Positions 37,491 through 46,440 of a DNA stretch of 64,000 nucleotides are shown here, piece after piece. The DNA comes from Desmodus rotundus (lineage: Eukaryota > Chordata > Mammalia > Chiroptera > Phyllostomidae): contig NC_071390.1 of assembly GCF_022682495.2 (NCBI RefSeq), positions 170,091,220-170,155,219 on the forward strand, in the 5' to 3' direction. The position numbers and the translations under genes were made by a program. The notes beneath the pieces are model-generated. The model was not told where the DNA came from, searched no databases, and worked only from the letters and a program-made list of their open reading frames with translations. Numbering within the stretch: the stretch's first letter is position 1; every line of letters begins with the position of its first letter.

Positions 37491-38535
37491 GGTACTTATC
37501 ACACAGTGTTTACTTCTTAACACAAAACACATCAAGAAATAGCATTTTCTCTGTTTCTGGGTGGCAACAAGATATGTAAAAAGGAGTGCCAATCATAGAA
37601 CACCTTACTGATTATGATATAAGCAAAAGATGGGCTATACCAGATTGAGCATGTTGTAAGTGAGAATTGTGTAATTATGTGAGAATGCAAGTAATTACAC
37701 CTTCTATTGTTCCACAAAGTATTATTGAATACCTACTACACACCAGGTCCTCCTCAGGCACTGTGTATGAGAAGGGGTTGGTAAATAAAACAGGCAACTC
37801 TTCACACTCAGTACCTTTCACTCTGCTACGGAGGCAAAACGTTTTAGGGAGTAGCTCCCTTACCCTCAATGCCTGCAGTCTCCTATATGGTTTGGAAGAG
37901 AGAAAAAGAAAACTGCTACAAAGGAGCTTTTCGGTTGAGTGGTGTTTGTTTATTTAAACAAAACTGTTAACAGGAATAGAACCACCTCTGTCACATTTTG
38001 AAGTGTCACCTACTTCTGAAGCAAAGGCTCCTTTGATTTTTGCTCTGACAAAGTTTTTTACTTAGGGGGAACTGGTCTCAAAAACTGTGGGTGTCTGTTC
38101 TCTCCCGTCCACGTGATTGTCCCTAAGCACATAGTTCCCCTGTGACGTTCCCTCTCCAATCTCGCTGAGGGCTGGTCTGTGCCTTCCTGTGTTTGTAGGT
38201 TCTAGCTCCTCCTTGACACTTTCTGTAACACAGATGATTAAACAAGCCAATGTGATTTATTCTAATTCCATAGGTTATTAAATCAAGCACTTGAAGGTCA
38301 GTGTTAAACACAAACATACCAGGGATCCTTTTAATAAACGTAGATGGTTTTGCAAGGCTAATGTGATGGGATCCAAAGGAACAGAGATTTCTGTTGCAGG
38401 ACATCTTCAATAAATACTCTTATAAATATAGATTGAGGCAGATAATGAATGTGTTGCCCCTGAAGCTTGGATTGACTTTTATTTGCTTTTGTAAACTTTT
38501 GATTGTACAGGACAGCATGTTTGTTTATGTGTTTA

Positions 38536-38640
38536 TTTATTTTTAAAGATTTTATTTATTTATGTTTTTAGACATAAGGGAAAGGGAAGGAGAAAGTGAG
38601 GAAAGGAGAAAGTGTGGTTGCCGCTTGAACGCCCTGCCTC
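38536..38640 (-). mobile_element. Partial Ves-type bat SINE
   Basis: Reverse-strand SINE tail and 3' half: TTTTAAAGATTTTATTTATT, GTTTTTAGACATAAGGGAAA and GTGTGGTTGCCGCTTGAACG. The tRNA-related 5' half is missing or unrecognisable. Confidence 0.7.
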
Positions 38641-38809
38641 AAGGACAGGCTACAGAAATGGAGAGGACAACTATGGCATTGAGTGGGAATAAAGCAAAAG
38701 GAGAATGCCACTGATTTAGTCATTCAAGAGTGTGATTTGCTAGTGACAATCCCTCTACACTGACACATCGGAGAGTTCTGACATTCAGTATCTCCATTTG
38801 TTTTGTTGA

Positions 38810-39440
38810 GTCAATAAACATAGGTTGAGCAGCTCCTATGTCCTGGGTGTACTCTAGTTTGGGGATACTGCAAGCGAACGGGAGAGACAAAGTCAGGCCA
38901 CCATGATGGCTGTATTCTATTGGGCATCTGGTAGGGTGGAGAAGGCTTGGGGGGGTAGGTGGAGGGTCAGGTAGGATGGCAGTGTAGAGATAAACAAGTA
39001 AACAAATTAATGAATCAGGCAGTGTTAGGTAAGAATAAATGCAATGAAGAAAAATAGTCATGAGGGACAGAGTCAACTATGACTCTGTCTTTATATTTGT
39101 GTTGCCGCAAAAGCAGTTCTTGAGATAAGGAATTGGAGGCAAGTGACTTATTCGGGAGTTGTTCTCAATGAATATGATGAGAGAGTAGGAATGTGAGATG
39201 ATAAAAGAGGAAAGCCAGTTGAGAGCAAAGACACCCTTTGACTGGCTATGGGATGCAGAGAACCATTGTCCTATATGGGGACTGTCAGCCTGGGAACTCA
39301 GGACAGGCTGGGATGAGGCCAGCGTCTGCTGATATCAGGTTGAGGGAAAACCCCTTGTAAGGCATTCTCTTGAGTTGATACCTGAATGATGAGGATGACT
39401 TGGGCTTATGAAGATCCAAATGCCTAATATTTTACATAGA
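38810..39440 (+). repeat. Ancient interspersed repeat, left part, split by the L1
   Basis: The sequence follows a common old mammalian repeat that starts with a 'tracking size / gone to next stage' type of MIR-like opening (GTTGAGCAGCTCCTATGTC) and later has ACCTGAATGATGAGGATGAC before AGCAAGTGCA at the L1 site. It continues after the L1 at 46323. I recognise the family from other mammalian genomes but cannot name it with certainty. Confidence 0.55.
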
Positions 39441-39456
39441 AAGAATAGCAAGTGCA
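39441..39456. repeat. 5' target-site duplication of the intact L1
   Basis: AAGAATAGCAAGTGCA sits immediately before the first L1 base and is repeated exactly at 46307-46322. The repeat can be stretched one base into the A-run. The A-rich start of the duplication, preceded by AG, implies bottom-strand cleavage at a T-rich site resembling, but not identical to, the usual TTTT/AA target of the L1 endonuclease. Confidence 0.95.
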
Positions 39457-39457
39457 G

Positions 39458-39468
39458 AAGATGGCGGC
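39458..39468 (+). promoter_or_regulatory. YY1-type site at the L1 5' end
   Basis: AAGATGGCGGC begins at the second base of the element and matches the YY1 core (AAnATGGCGGC) completely. In human L1 a YY1 site at the same place sets the transcription start, so that full-length RNA begins at base 1. Its position here argues that the 5' end is complete rather than truncated. Confidence 0.8.
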
Positions 39469-40127
39469 AACATAGGTGGGAGCGGAAACCACTTCCACTC
39501 AGCGCCAGGGAAATACCTAGCTGATCTGAGGAGCAGAGCGAACAGCCAACAGTACTCCAGCATATACGAAGATTAGAGACCAAAGATAGAGGACATTGAA
39601 AGATCTGACGGTAAGAAGAGTGCTCAAGGACAATAAGGTCCCCGGGACCCGGGACCGCGCGGTACAAGGGCTGCAGAGGCGCCAGCCCTGGTGCAGGGGC
39701 TGCTGCAGGAGTCCTGGGAGAGGGCCAGGCTGCGCTGTGAGCAGCCAGGTGCTTGATTGGACCAGGGGGGCTTGAAAAGGAGGAATTTCTCAAAAAGAAA
39801 AAGAAAATAGAGACACTCAGGGGCTAGTTAGAGAACTCTCGGTGGTGGCCGAGGCCCCTGGCGCCCCTCCCCCCTCCGCCCCTGGACTGCGAACGGGGAT
39901 AGCAGCACCGGCGCTCACCTGAGGTCCGGTTGCGCGCGGTAGCGCGCGCGCAGATTAGCGAACGGGGCCCATACGTGAAACCCCGGAGGGGCGCCCACAC
40001 CTGAAACCTCCGAGATCTTTTGGAGCAGAGACTAGCTGCTCCACCCACAGACCCAAAACCTCGGAACCGAGGACCGCGTGATTCGGTCCCAGGGCGGCCC
40101 CGCCCACCCGAGAGTCTCAAGCCCCGG

Positions 40128-40451
40128 GCGGCTGGATCGGGCTCCCAAGCGTAGAGCCTCTGGCTCGGCGGCGGGCTGCGCGCTCACCAAGCGTAGGGCC
40201 GGCTGGATGCGCACTTCCCAAGCACAAAGGGGCTGGCGAGAGTCGTAACACCAAGGCGGCTGAACCAGCAGCTTGCAGCGCGCCAGCCTCCCTAGCCTGG
40301 GCGGCTCGATTGGTCGGCCGGCTGCGCGCTCAGAGCCCAAATAACGTCACAAACCCGAAGCGGCTGGATTCCCCTGCTGCGCGCGCACGCGTCCGGAGCC
40401 AAAGCGGCTGGAGCTGCCACTCGGGAGTCCCAAGAACAAAGCTGCTGGATT
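40128..40451 (+). repeat. Degenerate GC-rich motif array in the L1 5'UTR
   Basis: GCGGCTGGATT or a close variant recurs at about 40128, 40199, 40256, 40301, 40360, 40404 and 40441, spaced 37-71 bp. CCAAGCGTAG occurs at about 40145 and 40187. The 13-mer GGCTGCGCGCTCA is repeated exactly at 40174-40186 and 40320-40332. The pattern suggests old internal duplications in the promoter, loosely like the monomers of mouse L1 but far more degenerate. The function is not known. Confidence 0.6.
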
Positions 40452-40616
40452 GGCTGATCAACGGCCTGATTGCCTGCCAGGGACCACACCTACAAAACAG
40501 TGAAGAGTGTGACCCAGGAAGGAAGAAAAGTAAAACCAATCCTTCCAACCACCCCCTCCCGGTGCACAGACAGGACAACAGCAGAAATAACCTGAACGGT
40601 TTAAAGCCAACAGAAG

Positions 40617-40993
40617 ATTTTTTTTTTTTTTTTTTTTTCCCCTTCTTTTTTTTTTTTTTTTTTTTTTCTTTTTTTTTTTTTCCCTTTTCCTTTCCACCTG
40701 AACTCCTTCTTCCTCTCTCTCTCTTTTTTTTCTTTCATTCCTTCTTCCTCCCATCCTTTACCATTTTTATGTCTTCTTCCTGCCTTCTTTTATCTATTTC
40801 TATGTTTTAATTTTTGTTAAAATTCCTTCTTATCTTGCCTCCGATCTTTCTTTAATCCTTCTTCCCTCCTTCCTCCCTTTCCTCCTTTCCTATTTCCTTT
40901 TTCCCTCCTTCCCATCTTTGGTTTTTTTTGTTTGTTTGTTTGTTTGTTTGTTTTTTCCTTTTCTTTCTCCCCCCCTTTCTATTTTTCCCACAG
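40617..40993 (+). promoter_or_regulatory. Long polypyrimidine tract ending in a splice-acceptor-like CAG
   Basis: The sense strand is almost entirely C and T for about 370 bp. It includes T-runs of about 21, 22 and 13 (40618-40638, 40646-40667, 40669-40681) and a (GTTT)n stretch near 40930. It ends TTTTTCCCACAG then GTGTG, so the last G of the acceptor would be 40993. This has the form of a strong 3' splice site. A plausible donor, ACG then GTAAGA, lies at 39611. Splicing here is an inference. The tract may instead be a structural feature of this L1 family, and homopolymer lengths may be assembly-sensitive. Confidence 0.5.
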
Positions 40994-41206
40994 GTGTGAC
41001 AACAAAACCTGGAGTGCTGAAAAGACTAGAGTTAGACCGTGTTAAACACATAAACGTCAGCTCAAGACCAGTGAGCACAGGAGAGTAAGGAGACAGCACC
41101 ACCGAATCCCATTGGCATTCTACCATAGAAGTTCATATCATAAACCCAGGGATTCAGAACAAAGCAATTTAAGAAGCAGAGGCCAACAAGAAGAGCCTCA
41201 CAAACA

Positions 41207-42139
41207 ATGGGAAGACAAAGAAACAATTCCCAAATGAAAGGAAAGGAGGAAGTCTCAGAAAGAATGCTAACCGAAAAAGAGGCAAGTCAATTATCAGATA
41301 CTGAGTTCAAAGCAATGGTCATCAGGAAGCTCACTGAGCTCTCTGAGCTCAAAGAGAACTACCAGAAACTACAAGGAAACTACAATGAACTCACTGCAAA
41401 CTATATCAACATGAAAAAGGAAATAGAAAATATCAACAAGAGCCAAGAGGAAATGAAGAATACAATTTCTGAATTGAAGAACACAGTAGAAGGAATTAAA
41501 AGCAGACTTGATGAAGCAGAGGATCGGATCAGCGAGCTGGAGGATAAAGTAGAAAAAAACACCCAGAAGGAGCAAGAAAAGGAAAAGAGGCTCAGAAAGA
41601 ATGAAGAGGCAATAAGGGAAATGCAGGACAACATGAAACGTAACAATATCCGTATAATAGGAATACCAGAAGGAGAAGAAGAAGAGCAAGGGATAGAAAA
41701 CCTGTTTGAAAAAGTAATGATGGAAAATTTCCCTAATCTGAGGAGAGAAAAAGTCACCCAAATCCAGGAATCACAGAGAGTCCCAAACAAGAGGAACCCA
41801 AAGAGACCCACTGCAAGACACATCATAATTAAAATGGCAAATTTCCAAGACAAAGAGAGGATCTTAAAGGCAGCAAGGGAGAAAAAGGAAGTAACATACA
41901 AGGGAGCCCCAATAAGGTTAGCAACTGACTTCTCAATGGAAACGCTCCAAGCCAGAAGAGAATGGCAAAAAATATTCCAAGTAATGAGAACCAGAGGCCT
42001 CCAACCAAGACTACTTTACCCAGCAAGGCTCTCAATCAAGATAGAAGACCAAATAAAGAGCTTCCCAGACAAAAGAAGTCTAAAAGAATACAGCTCCACC
42101 AAACCAGCTCTGCAAGAGATGCTAAAGGGACTGCTTTAA
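41207..42139 (+). CDS. ORF1: L1 ORF1 protein (RNA-binding trimeric chaperone)
   Basis: A 310-residue nucleic-acid-binding chaperone that should trimerise, coat L1 RNA in cis and form the cytoplasmic ribonucleoprotein. The start ATG has A at -3 and G at +4. After a basic N-terminus (1-30), residues about 35-140 form a Lys/Glu-rich heptad coiled coil. The RRM-type domain starts near 146 with NNIRIIGIPEGEEEE and continues through RHIIIKM (about 204-210). The C-terminal domain holds the conserved ETLQARREW (245-253) and YPARLS (271-276) blocks, which are central to RNA binding. It is about 28 residues shorter than human ORF1p (338 aa), with the difference in the N-terminus and coiled coil. No stop or frameshift is seen. 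ORF2 follows after 46 bp. Identification is secure; activity is inferred. Confidence 0.95.
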   Translation: MGRQRNNSQMKGKEEVSERMLTEKEASQLSDTEFKAMVIRKLTELSELKENYQKLQGNYNELTANYINMKKEIENINKSQEEMKNTISELKNTVEGIKSRLDEAEDRISELEDKVEKNTQKEQEKEKRLRKNEEAIREMQDNMKRNNIRIIGIPEGEEEEQGIENLFEKVMMENFPNLRREKVTQIQESQRVPNKRNPKRPTARHIIIKMANFQDKERILKAAREKKEVTYKGAPIRLATDFSMETLQARREWQKIFQVMRTRGLQPRLLYPARLSIKIEDQIKSFPDKRSLKEYSSTKPALQEMLKGLL

Positions 42140-42185
42140 GGAAAGGAAGGAAAAGAGAAAGACAGAGGAACACAGGTAGGAAATA
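42140..42185 (+). other. L1 inter-ORF spacer
   Basis: A 46-bp, strongly purine-rich spacer between the ORF1 stop and the ORF2 ATG. The human L1 spacer is somewhat longer (63 bp). L1 ORF2 is known to be translated by unconventional reinitiation, so this spacer would be the relevant control region. No internal ribosome entry structure could be judged by eye. Confidence 0.8.
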
Positions 42186-45100
42186 ATGGCAATGAATAAC
42201 TACCTATCGATAATAACCTTAAATGTAAATGGATTAAATGCTCCAATCAAAAGACATAGAACAGCTGAATGGATAAGAAAACATGACCCACACATATGCT
42301 GCCTACAAGAAACCCATCTCAGGACAAAAGACTTACACAGACTGAAAGTGAAGGGCTGGAAACAAATTTTCCAAGCAAACGGACAGGAAAAAAAAGCAGG
42401 GGTAGCAATACTCATATCAGACAAAATAGACTTCCAAAGAAGGGCCATAAAGAGAGACCCAGAAGGTCACTTCATAATACTCAAAGGAAGAATCCACCAA
42501 GAAGACATAAACATTATAAATATATATGCACCCAACATAGGAGCACCCAAATACATAAAGAAAATCTTGGAGGATTTCAAGAAAGATATTGACAGCAACA
42601 CAATTATAGTAGGGGATTTTAACACCCCACTATCAAAAATGGACAGGTCTTCCAAACAAAAGATTAACAAAGATATTGTGTCACTTAACAATACCCTAGA
42701 GGAAATGGACTTAACTGATATATACAGAGCTTTTCATCCCAAAGAAGCAAAATACACATTCTTTTCAAGTGTCCATGGATCTTTTTCAAAGATAGACCAC
42801 ATGATAGGACACAAAGCAACCCTCAACAAATTCAAGAAAATTGAAATCATATCAAGCATCTTCTCTGACCACAAGGGTCTGAAACTAGAAACCAACCCCA
42901 AGGGTAAAAACCCAAAACACTCAAAATCATGGAGACTGAAGAGCATGCTATTAAACAATGAATGGGTCAAGAACGAGATTAGGGAAGAAATCAAAAACTT
43001 CCTGGAAACAAATGAAAACGAACTCACAACAACCCAAAACCTATGGGACACAGCTAAGGCAGTCCTGAGAGGGAAGTTCATAGCAATACAGGCCTACCTT
43101 AAGAAGTTAGAAACAGTTCACACAAACAACCTAACCCTACGCCTACAAGAACTGGAGGAACAACAACAAAGACAGCCCAGAGCAAGCAGAAGGAAGGAAA
43201 TAACCAAGATCAGAGCAGAACTAAATGACATAGAGACTAAAAGCACAATTGTAAGGATCAATGAATCCAGAAGCTGGTTCTTTGAAAAGATAAACAAAAT
43301 CGACAAGCCTTTAAGTAGGCTTATCAAGAAGAAAAGAGAGAGGATCCAAATAAACAGAATTAGAAATGAAAGAGGAGAGATTACAACTGATACCACAGAA
43401 ATACAAAGGATCGTAAGAAATTACTATGAAGACCTATATGCTAAGAAATTTGAAAACCTAGATGAAATGGACACATTTCTAGAAAAATATAATCTTCCAA
43501 AACTGACTGAAGAAGAAGCAGAAAACCTGAACAGACCAATATCAGCAAAGGAAATTGAAGCAGTCATCAAGAAACTCCCATCACACAAAAGCCCTGGACC
43601 AGATGGTTTCACAGGAGATTTCTACAAAGCATTTAAGGAAGAACTAACCCCTATCCTTCACAGACTATTCGAAAAAATCCAAACTGATGGAAGACTCCCA
43701 AACTCTTTTTATGAAGCCAACATCATCCTAATCCCAAAACCAGATAAAGACACAACGAAGAAGGAAAACTTCAGGCCAATATCGCTGATGAACATAGACG
43801 CTAAAATTCTCAACAAAATATTAGCAAACCGCATCCAGCAATATATTAAAAAGATCATCCACCATGACCAAGTGGGATTCATCCCAGGGATGCAAGGATG
43901 GTACAATATTCGCAAATCAATAAACATAATACATCACATCAACAACAGCAAAGACAAAAATCACATGATCATATCAATAGATGCGGAAAAAGCATTCGAT
44001 AAGATACAGCACCCATTTCTGATAAAAACACTCAGCCAAGTGGGAATAAAGGGAGCAGTCCTCAACATAATTAAGGCCATATATGAGAGACCTACAGCCA
44101 GCATCACATTCAATGGACAAAAACTTAGAGCTTTCCCACTAAGATCAGGAACAAGACAAGGATGCCCTCTCTCACCACTCCTATTCAACATAGTATTGGA
44201 AGTCCTAGCCACAGCAATCAGACAAGAAAAAGCAATAAAAGGCATCCAAATTGGAAAGGAGGAAATGAAACTGTCACTGTTTGCAGACGACATGATAGTG
44301 TACATGGAAAACCCTATAGACTCCACTCAAAAACTACTCGACCTAATAAATGAATTTGGCAAAATAGCTGGATACAGAGTCAATACCCAGAAATCAAAGG
44401 CATTCCTGTACACCAACAACGAAACTACAGAAACACAAATCAGGAAAAAAATCCCATTCGATATAGCAACAAGAAAAATAAAGTACCTAGGAATAAACCT
44501 AACCAAGGAGGTAAAAGACTTGTACTCAGAAAACTACACAACACTGAAGAAAGAAATTAAGGAAGATACAAACAAATGGAAGCATGTACCATGTTCATGG
44601 ATTGGGAGAATTAACATCATCAAAATGGCCATACTACCCAAAGCAATTTATAGATTCAATGCAATCCCTATTAGAGTACCCATGACATATTTCACAGATA
44701 TAGAACAAACATTGCAGAAATTCATATGGAACCATAAACGACCTCGAATAGCAGCAGCAATTTTGAGAAAGAAGGACAAAGCAGGAGGTATCACAATACC
44801 TGATATCAAACTGTATTACAAGGCAACGGTAATCAAAACAGCCTGGTACTGGCATAAAAACAGGCTCATAGACCAATGGAACAGAATAGAGAGCCCAGAA
44901 ATAAACTCAAATCTATACGATCAATTAATATTTGACAAAGGAGGCAGGAGCATAAAATGGAGCAAAAACAGTCTCTTCAACAGATGGTGTTGGGAGATCT
45001 GGACAGCTACGTGCAAAAAAATGAAACTCGATCACCAACTTACGCCATACACGAAAATAAACTCAAGATGGATAAAAGACTTAAATATAAGCCGTAACAC

Positions 45101-46007
45101 CATAAAAGTCCTTGAGGAAAACATTGGCAGGAAAATCTCAGACATTCCACGCAGCAACATCCTCACAGACACATCCCCTAAAGCAAGGGACATAAAGGAA
45201 AGAATAAACAAATGGGACCTCATCAAAATAAAAAGCTTCTGCATGGCTAAAGAAAACAGCACCAAATTACAAAGAGAACCAACAATATGGGAAAGCATAT
45301 TTGCCAATGATACCTCAGACAAGGGCCTGATCTCCAAAATATATAAAGAACTCACACGACTCCACTCCAGGAAGACAAACAACCCAATTAAAAAATGGGC
45401 AAAGGACTTGAACAGACACTTCTCCAAGGAAGACATACAGAAGGCCCAGAGACATATGAAAAGATGCTCAGCATCACTAGCCATCAGAGAGATGCAAATT
45501 AAAACCACAATGAGGTATCATCTCACACCAGTCAGAATGGCCAACATAAACAAATCCACAAACAAATGTTGGAGAGGATGCGGAGAAAAGGGAACCCTAG
45601 TGCACTGTTGGTGGGAATGCAGACTGGTGAGGCCACTGTGGAAAACAATATGGAATTTCCTCAGAAAACTAAAAATGGAACTGCCCTTTGACCCAGTAAT
45701 TCCACTGCTGGGATTATACCCTAAGAACACTGAAACACCAATCCAAAAGAATCTGTGCACCCCAATGTTCATAGCAGCACAATTTACAATAGCCAAATAC
45801 TGGAAGCAACCGAAGTGCCCATCAGCAAACGAGTGGATCCAAAAACTATGGTATATTTACACAATGGAATTCTACGCAGCAGAGAGAAAGAAGGAGCTTA
45901 TACCCTTTGCAACAGCATGGATGAAACTGGAGAGCATTATGCTAAGTGAAATAAGCCAGGAAGTGAGGGACAAATACCATATGATCTCACCTTTAACTGG
46001 AACATAA
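42186..46007 (+). CDS. ORF2: L1 ORF2 protein (endonuclease / reverse transcriptase)
   Basis: A 1273-residue enzyme that nicks genomic DNA and copies L1 RNA at the nick (target-primed reverse transcription). The APE-type endonuclease (about 1-235) keeps N13, E42, Y114, D144, N146, T191, D204, S227, D228 and H229, which match the human catalytic set shifted by one. A PIP-box-like QRIVRNYY lies at 407-414. The reverse transcriptase keeps SPGPDGF (469-475), D599 in [24 protein letters not shown] (657-668) and the FADD active site with D701 and D702. The C-terminus holds C1128, C1132, H1140 and C1145 in a CX3CX7HX4C pattern. Length is almost the same as human ORF2p (1275). The ATG has A at -3 and G at +4; a second ATG lies two codons later. 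Translation probably depends on termination-reinitiation after ORF1. No inactivating change is visible. Confidence 0.96.
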   Translation: MAMNNYLSIITLNVNGLNAPIKRHRTAEWIRKHDPHICCLQETHLRTKDLHRLKVKGWKQIFQANGQEKKAGVAILISDKIDFQRRAIKRDPEGHFIILKGRIHQEDINIINIYAPNIGAPKYIKKILEDFKKDIDSNTIIVGDFNTPLSKMDRSSKQKINKDIVSLNNTLEEMDLTDIYRAFHPKEAKYTFFSSVHGSFSKIDHMIGHKATLNKFKKIEIISSIFSDHKGLKLETNPKGKNPKHSKSWRLKSMLLNNEWVKNEIREEIKNFLETNENELTTTQNLWDTAKAVLRGKFIAIQAYLKKLETVHTNNLTLRLQELEEQQQRQPRASRRKEITKIRAELNDIETKSTIVRINESRSWFFEKINKIDKPLSRLIKKKRERIQINRIRNERGEITTDTTEIQRIVRNYYEDLYAKKFENLDEMDTFLEKYNLPKLTEEEAENLNRPISAKEIEAVIKKLPSHKSPGPDGFTGDFYKAFKEELTPILHRLFEKIQTDGRLPNSFYEANIILIPKPDKDTTKKENFRPISLMNIDAKILNKILANRIQQYIKKIIHHDQVGFIPGMQGWYNIRKSINIIHHINNSKDKNHMIISIDAEKAFDKIQHPFLIKTLSQVGIKGAVLNIIKAIYERPTASITFNGQKLRAFPLRSGTRQGCPLSPLLFNIVLEVLATAIRQEKAIKGIQIGKEEMKLSLFADDMIVYMENPIDSTQKLLDLINEFGKIAGYRVNTQKSKAFLYTNNETTETQIRKKIPFDIATRKIKYLGINLTKEVKDLYSENYTTLKKEIKEDTNKWKHVPCSWIGRINIIKMAILPKAIYRFNAIPIRVPMTYFTDIEQTLQKFIWNHKRPRIAAAILRKKDKAGGITIPDIKLYYKATVIKTAWYWHKNRLIDQWNRIESPEINSNLYDQLIFDKGGRSIKWSKNSLFNRWCWEIWTATCKKMKLDHQLTPYTKINSRWIKDLNISRNTIKVLEENIGRKISDIPRSNILTDTSPKARDIKERINKWDLIKIKSFCMAKENSTKLQREPTIWESIFANDTSDKGLISKIYKELTRLHSRKTNNPIKKWAKDLNRHFSKEDIQKAQRHMKRCSASLAIREMQIKTTMRYHLTPVRMANINKSTNKCWRGCGEKGTLVHCWWECRLVRPLWKTIWNFLRKLKMELPFDPVIPLLGLYPKNTETPIQKNLCTPMFIAAQFTIAKYWKQPKCPSANEWIQKLWYIYTMEFYAAERKKELIPFATAWMKLESIMLSEISQEVRDKYHMISPLTGT

Positions 46008-46250
46008 GCAATAGAAGGAAAAAGCAAACAAAATATAACCAGAGACATTGAAGTTAAGAACAATGTAACAATAGCAAGGGCGGGGGTGGGGGGTGGGGGC
46101 GGGGACAGTGGGTAGAGGGGATTACAGGAACTACTATAAAGGACACATGAACAAATCCAAGGGGGAGGGTGGAGAGGGGGGAGGGAAGTGGGTTCACCTG
46201 GGGTGGGGTGAAGGGATGGGGGAAAAGGCATACAACTGTAATTAAATAAC

Positions 46251-46262
<12 letters not shown>
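46008..46262 (+). other. L1 3'UTR with G-rich tract and poly(A) signals
   Basis: The 3'UTR contains a G-run cluster (about 46079-46120) with many runs of three or more G, and more G-runs at 46160-46222. These could form G-quadruplexes, a conserved feature of L1 3'UTRs. It ends with overlapping AATAAA signals (46251-46256 and 46255-46260) just before the tail. The segment starting with AACCAGAGACATTGAA is shared with the older L1 fragment near position 840, which links the two to related families. Confidence 0.9.

Positions 46263-46308
<46 letters not shown>
46263..46308 (+). other. L1 poly(A) tail
   Basis: An uninterrupted run of about 46 A residues. L1 tails shorten and pick up substitutions quickly after insertion, so a long pure tail supports a young age. 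The last bases overlap the target-site duplication. Confidence 0.93.
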
Positions 46309-46310
<2 letters not shown>

Positions 46311-46322
46311 ATAGCAAGTGCA
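46307..46322. repeat. 3' target-site duplication of the intact L1
   Basis: An exact second copy of the 16-bp duplication, directly after the A-tail. Its first two A residues are shared with the tail, so the tail boundary is ambiguous by two or three bases. Confidence 0.95.
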
Positions 46323-46440
46323 CAGGCCCACAGGTAAACACCAACTCGGCCTATGCCAGGAACAGAAAGACTATTTCTGGGTCTGATCACAGAGTGCCTT
46401 CAAAGTCAGGGTTAGGGTTAGGGTATAGAGTTTGATATTC
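46323..46440 (+). repeat. Ancient interspersed repeat, right part
   Basis: Continues the repeat from 39440: after AGCAAGTGCA come CAGGCCCACAGG and then AGGAACAGAAAG, as in the same family elsewhere. This supports the L1 insertion boundaries independently of the target-site duplications. Degenerate and truncated. Confidence 0.5.
46408..46423 (+). repeat. Short interstitial TTAGGG repeat
   Basis: AGGGTTAGGGTTAGGG: two and a half telomere-type units. Probably chance within the ancient repeat. Confidence 0.6.

Larger units (their letters stand above)
35950..38530. other. Mostly unrecognised non-coding stretch
   Basis: Holds one MER5-type relic and one MIR relic, listed separately. Elsewhere no repeat or gene landmark was found, and the frames of 60-100 codons show no motifs. 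Confidence 0.5.
39457..41206 (+). promoter_or_regulatory. L1 5'UTR with internal promoter
   Basis: This 1750-bp leader has three parts. The first 150 bp start with AAGATGGCGGC. Next comes a strongly CpG-rich segment (about 39640-40450), in contrast to the CpG-poor surroundings. It holds a degenerate array of GCGGCTGGAT-like motifs and a CRE half-site in AACGTCAC (40343-40350). After a transition segment, a polypyrimidine tract of about 370 bp (40617-40990) ends in CAG, 213 bp before ORF1. L1 5'UTRs normally carry an internal RNA polymerase II promoter and CpG methylation sites. The retained CpG density fits a young copy not yet eroded by deamination. Promoter activity itself is inferred. Confidence 0.88.
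39457..46308 (+). mobile_element. L1: Full-length, apparently intact LINE-1 retrotransposon
   Basis: An autonomous non-LTR retrotransposon of about 6.85 kb. In order it carries a 5'UTR promoter of about 1750 bp, ORF1 (310 codons), a 46-bp spacer, ORF2 (1273 codons), a G-rich 3'UTR of about 255 bp, and an uninterrupted A-tail of about 46 nt. The 16-bp direct repeat AAGAATAGCAAGTGCA lies immediately on both sides (39441-39456 and 46307-46322) without a mismatch. Neither frame has a premature stop or frameshift. The flanking sequence joins smoothly if the element and one repeat copy are removed. Intact frames, perfect duplications and a long pure A-tail all indicate a very recent insertion. Known of the family: only full-length copies with both ORFs intact can mobilise themselves. 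Inferred: this copy may be retrotransposition-competent. The host is probably a bat lineage that kept L1 activity. Confidence 0.96.

Noticed and set aside
39335..40340. Antisense frames of 98-152 codons in the L1 5'UTR, resembling the primate antisense ORF0
   Set aside because: They start at TTG rather than ATG (39793, 40120 and 40340 on the minus strand), show no domain and are expected by chance in GC-rich DNA.
40310..40810. 166-codon sense frame in the L1 5'UTR
   Set aside because: Its second half is poly-Phe and Ser from the T-rich tract, and there is no recognised domain. It is a composition artefact.
42200..45800. Many frames of 60-160 codons antisense to or out of phase with ORF1 and ORF2
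   Set aside because: Shadows of the true L1 coding frames.
46408..46423. Telomere-like TTAGGG units as a fusion scar
   Set aside because: Only two and a half units, inside an old repeat; too short to support a chromosome-fusion claim.
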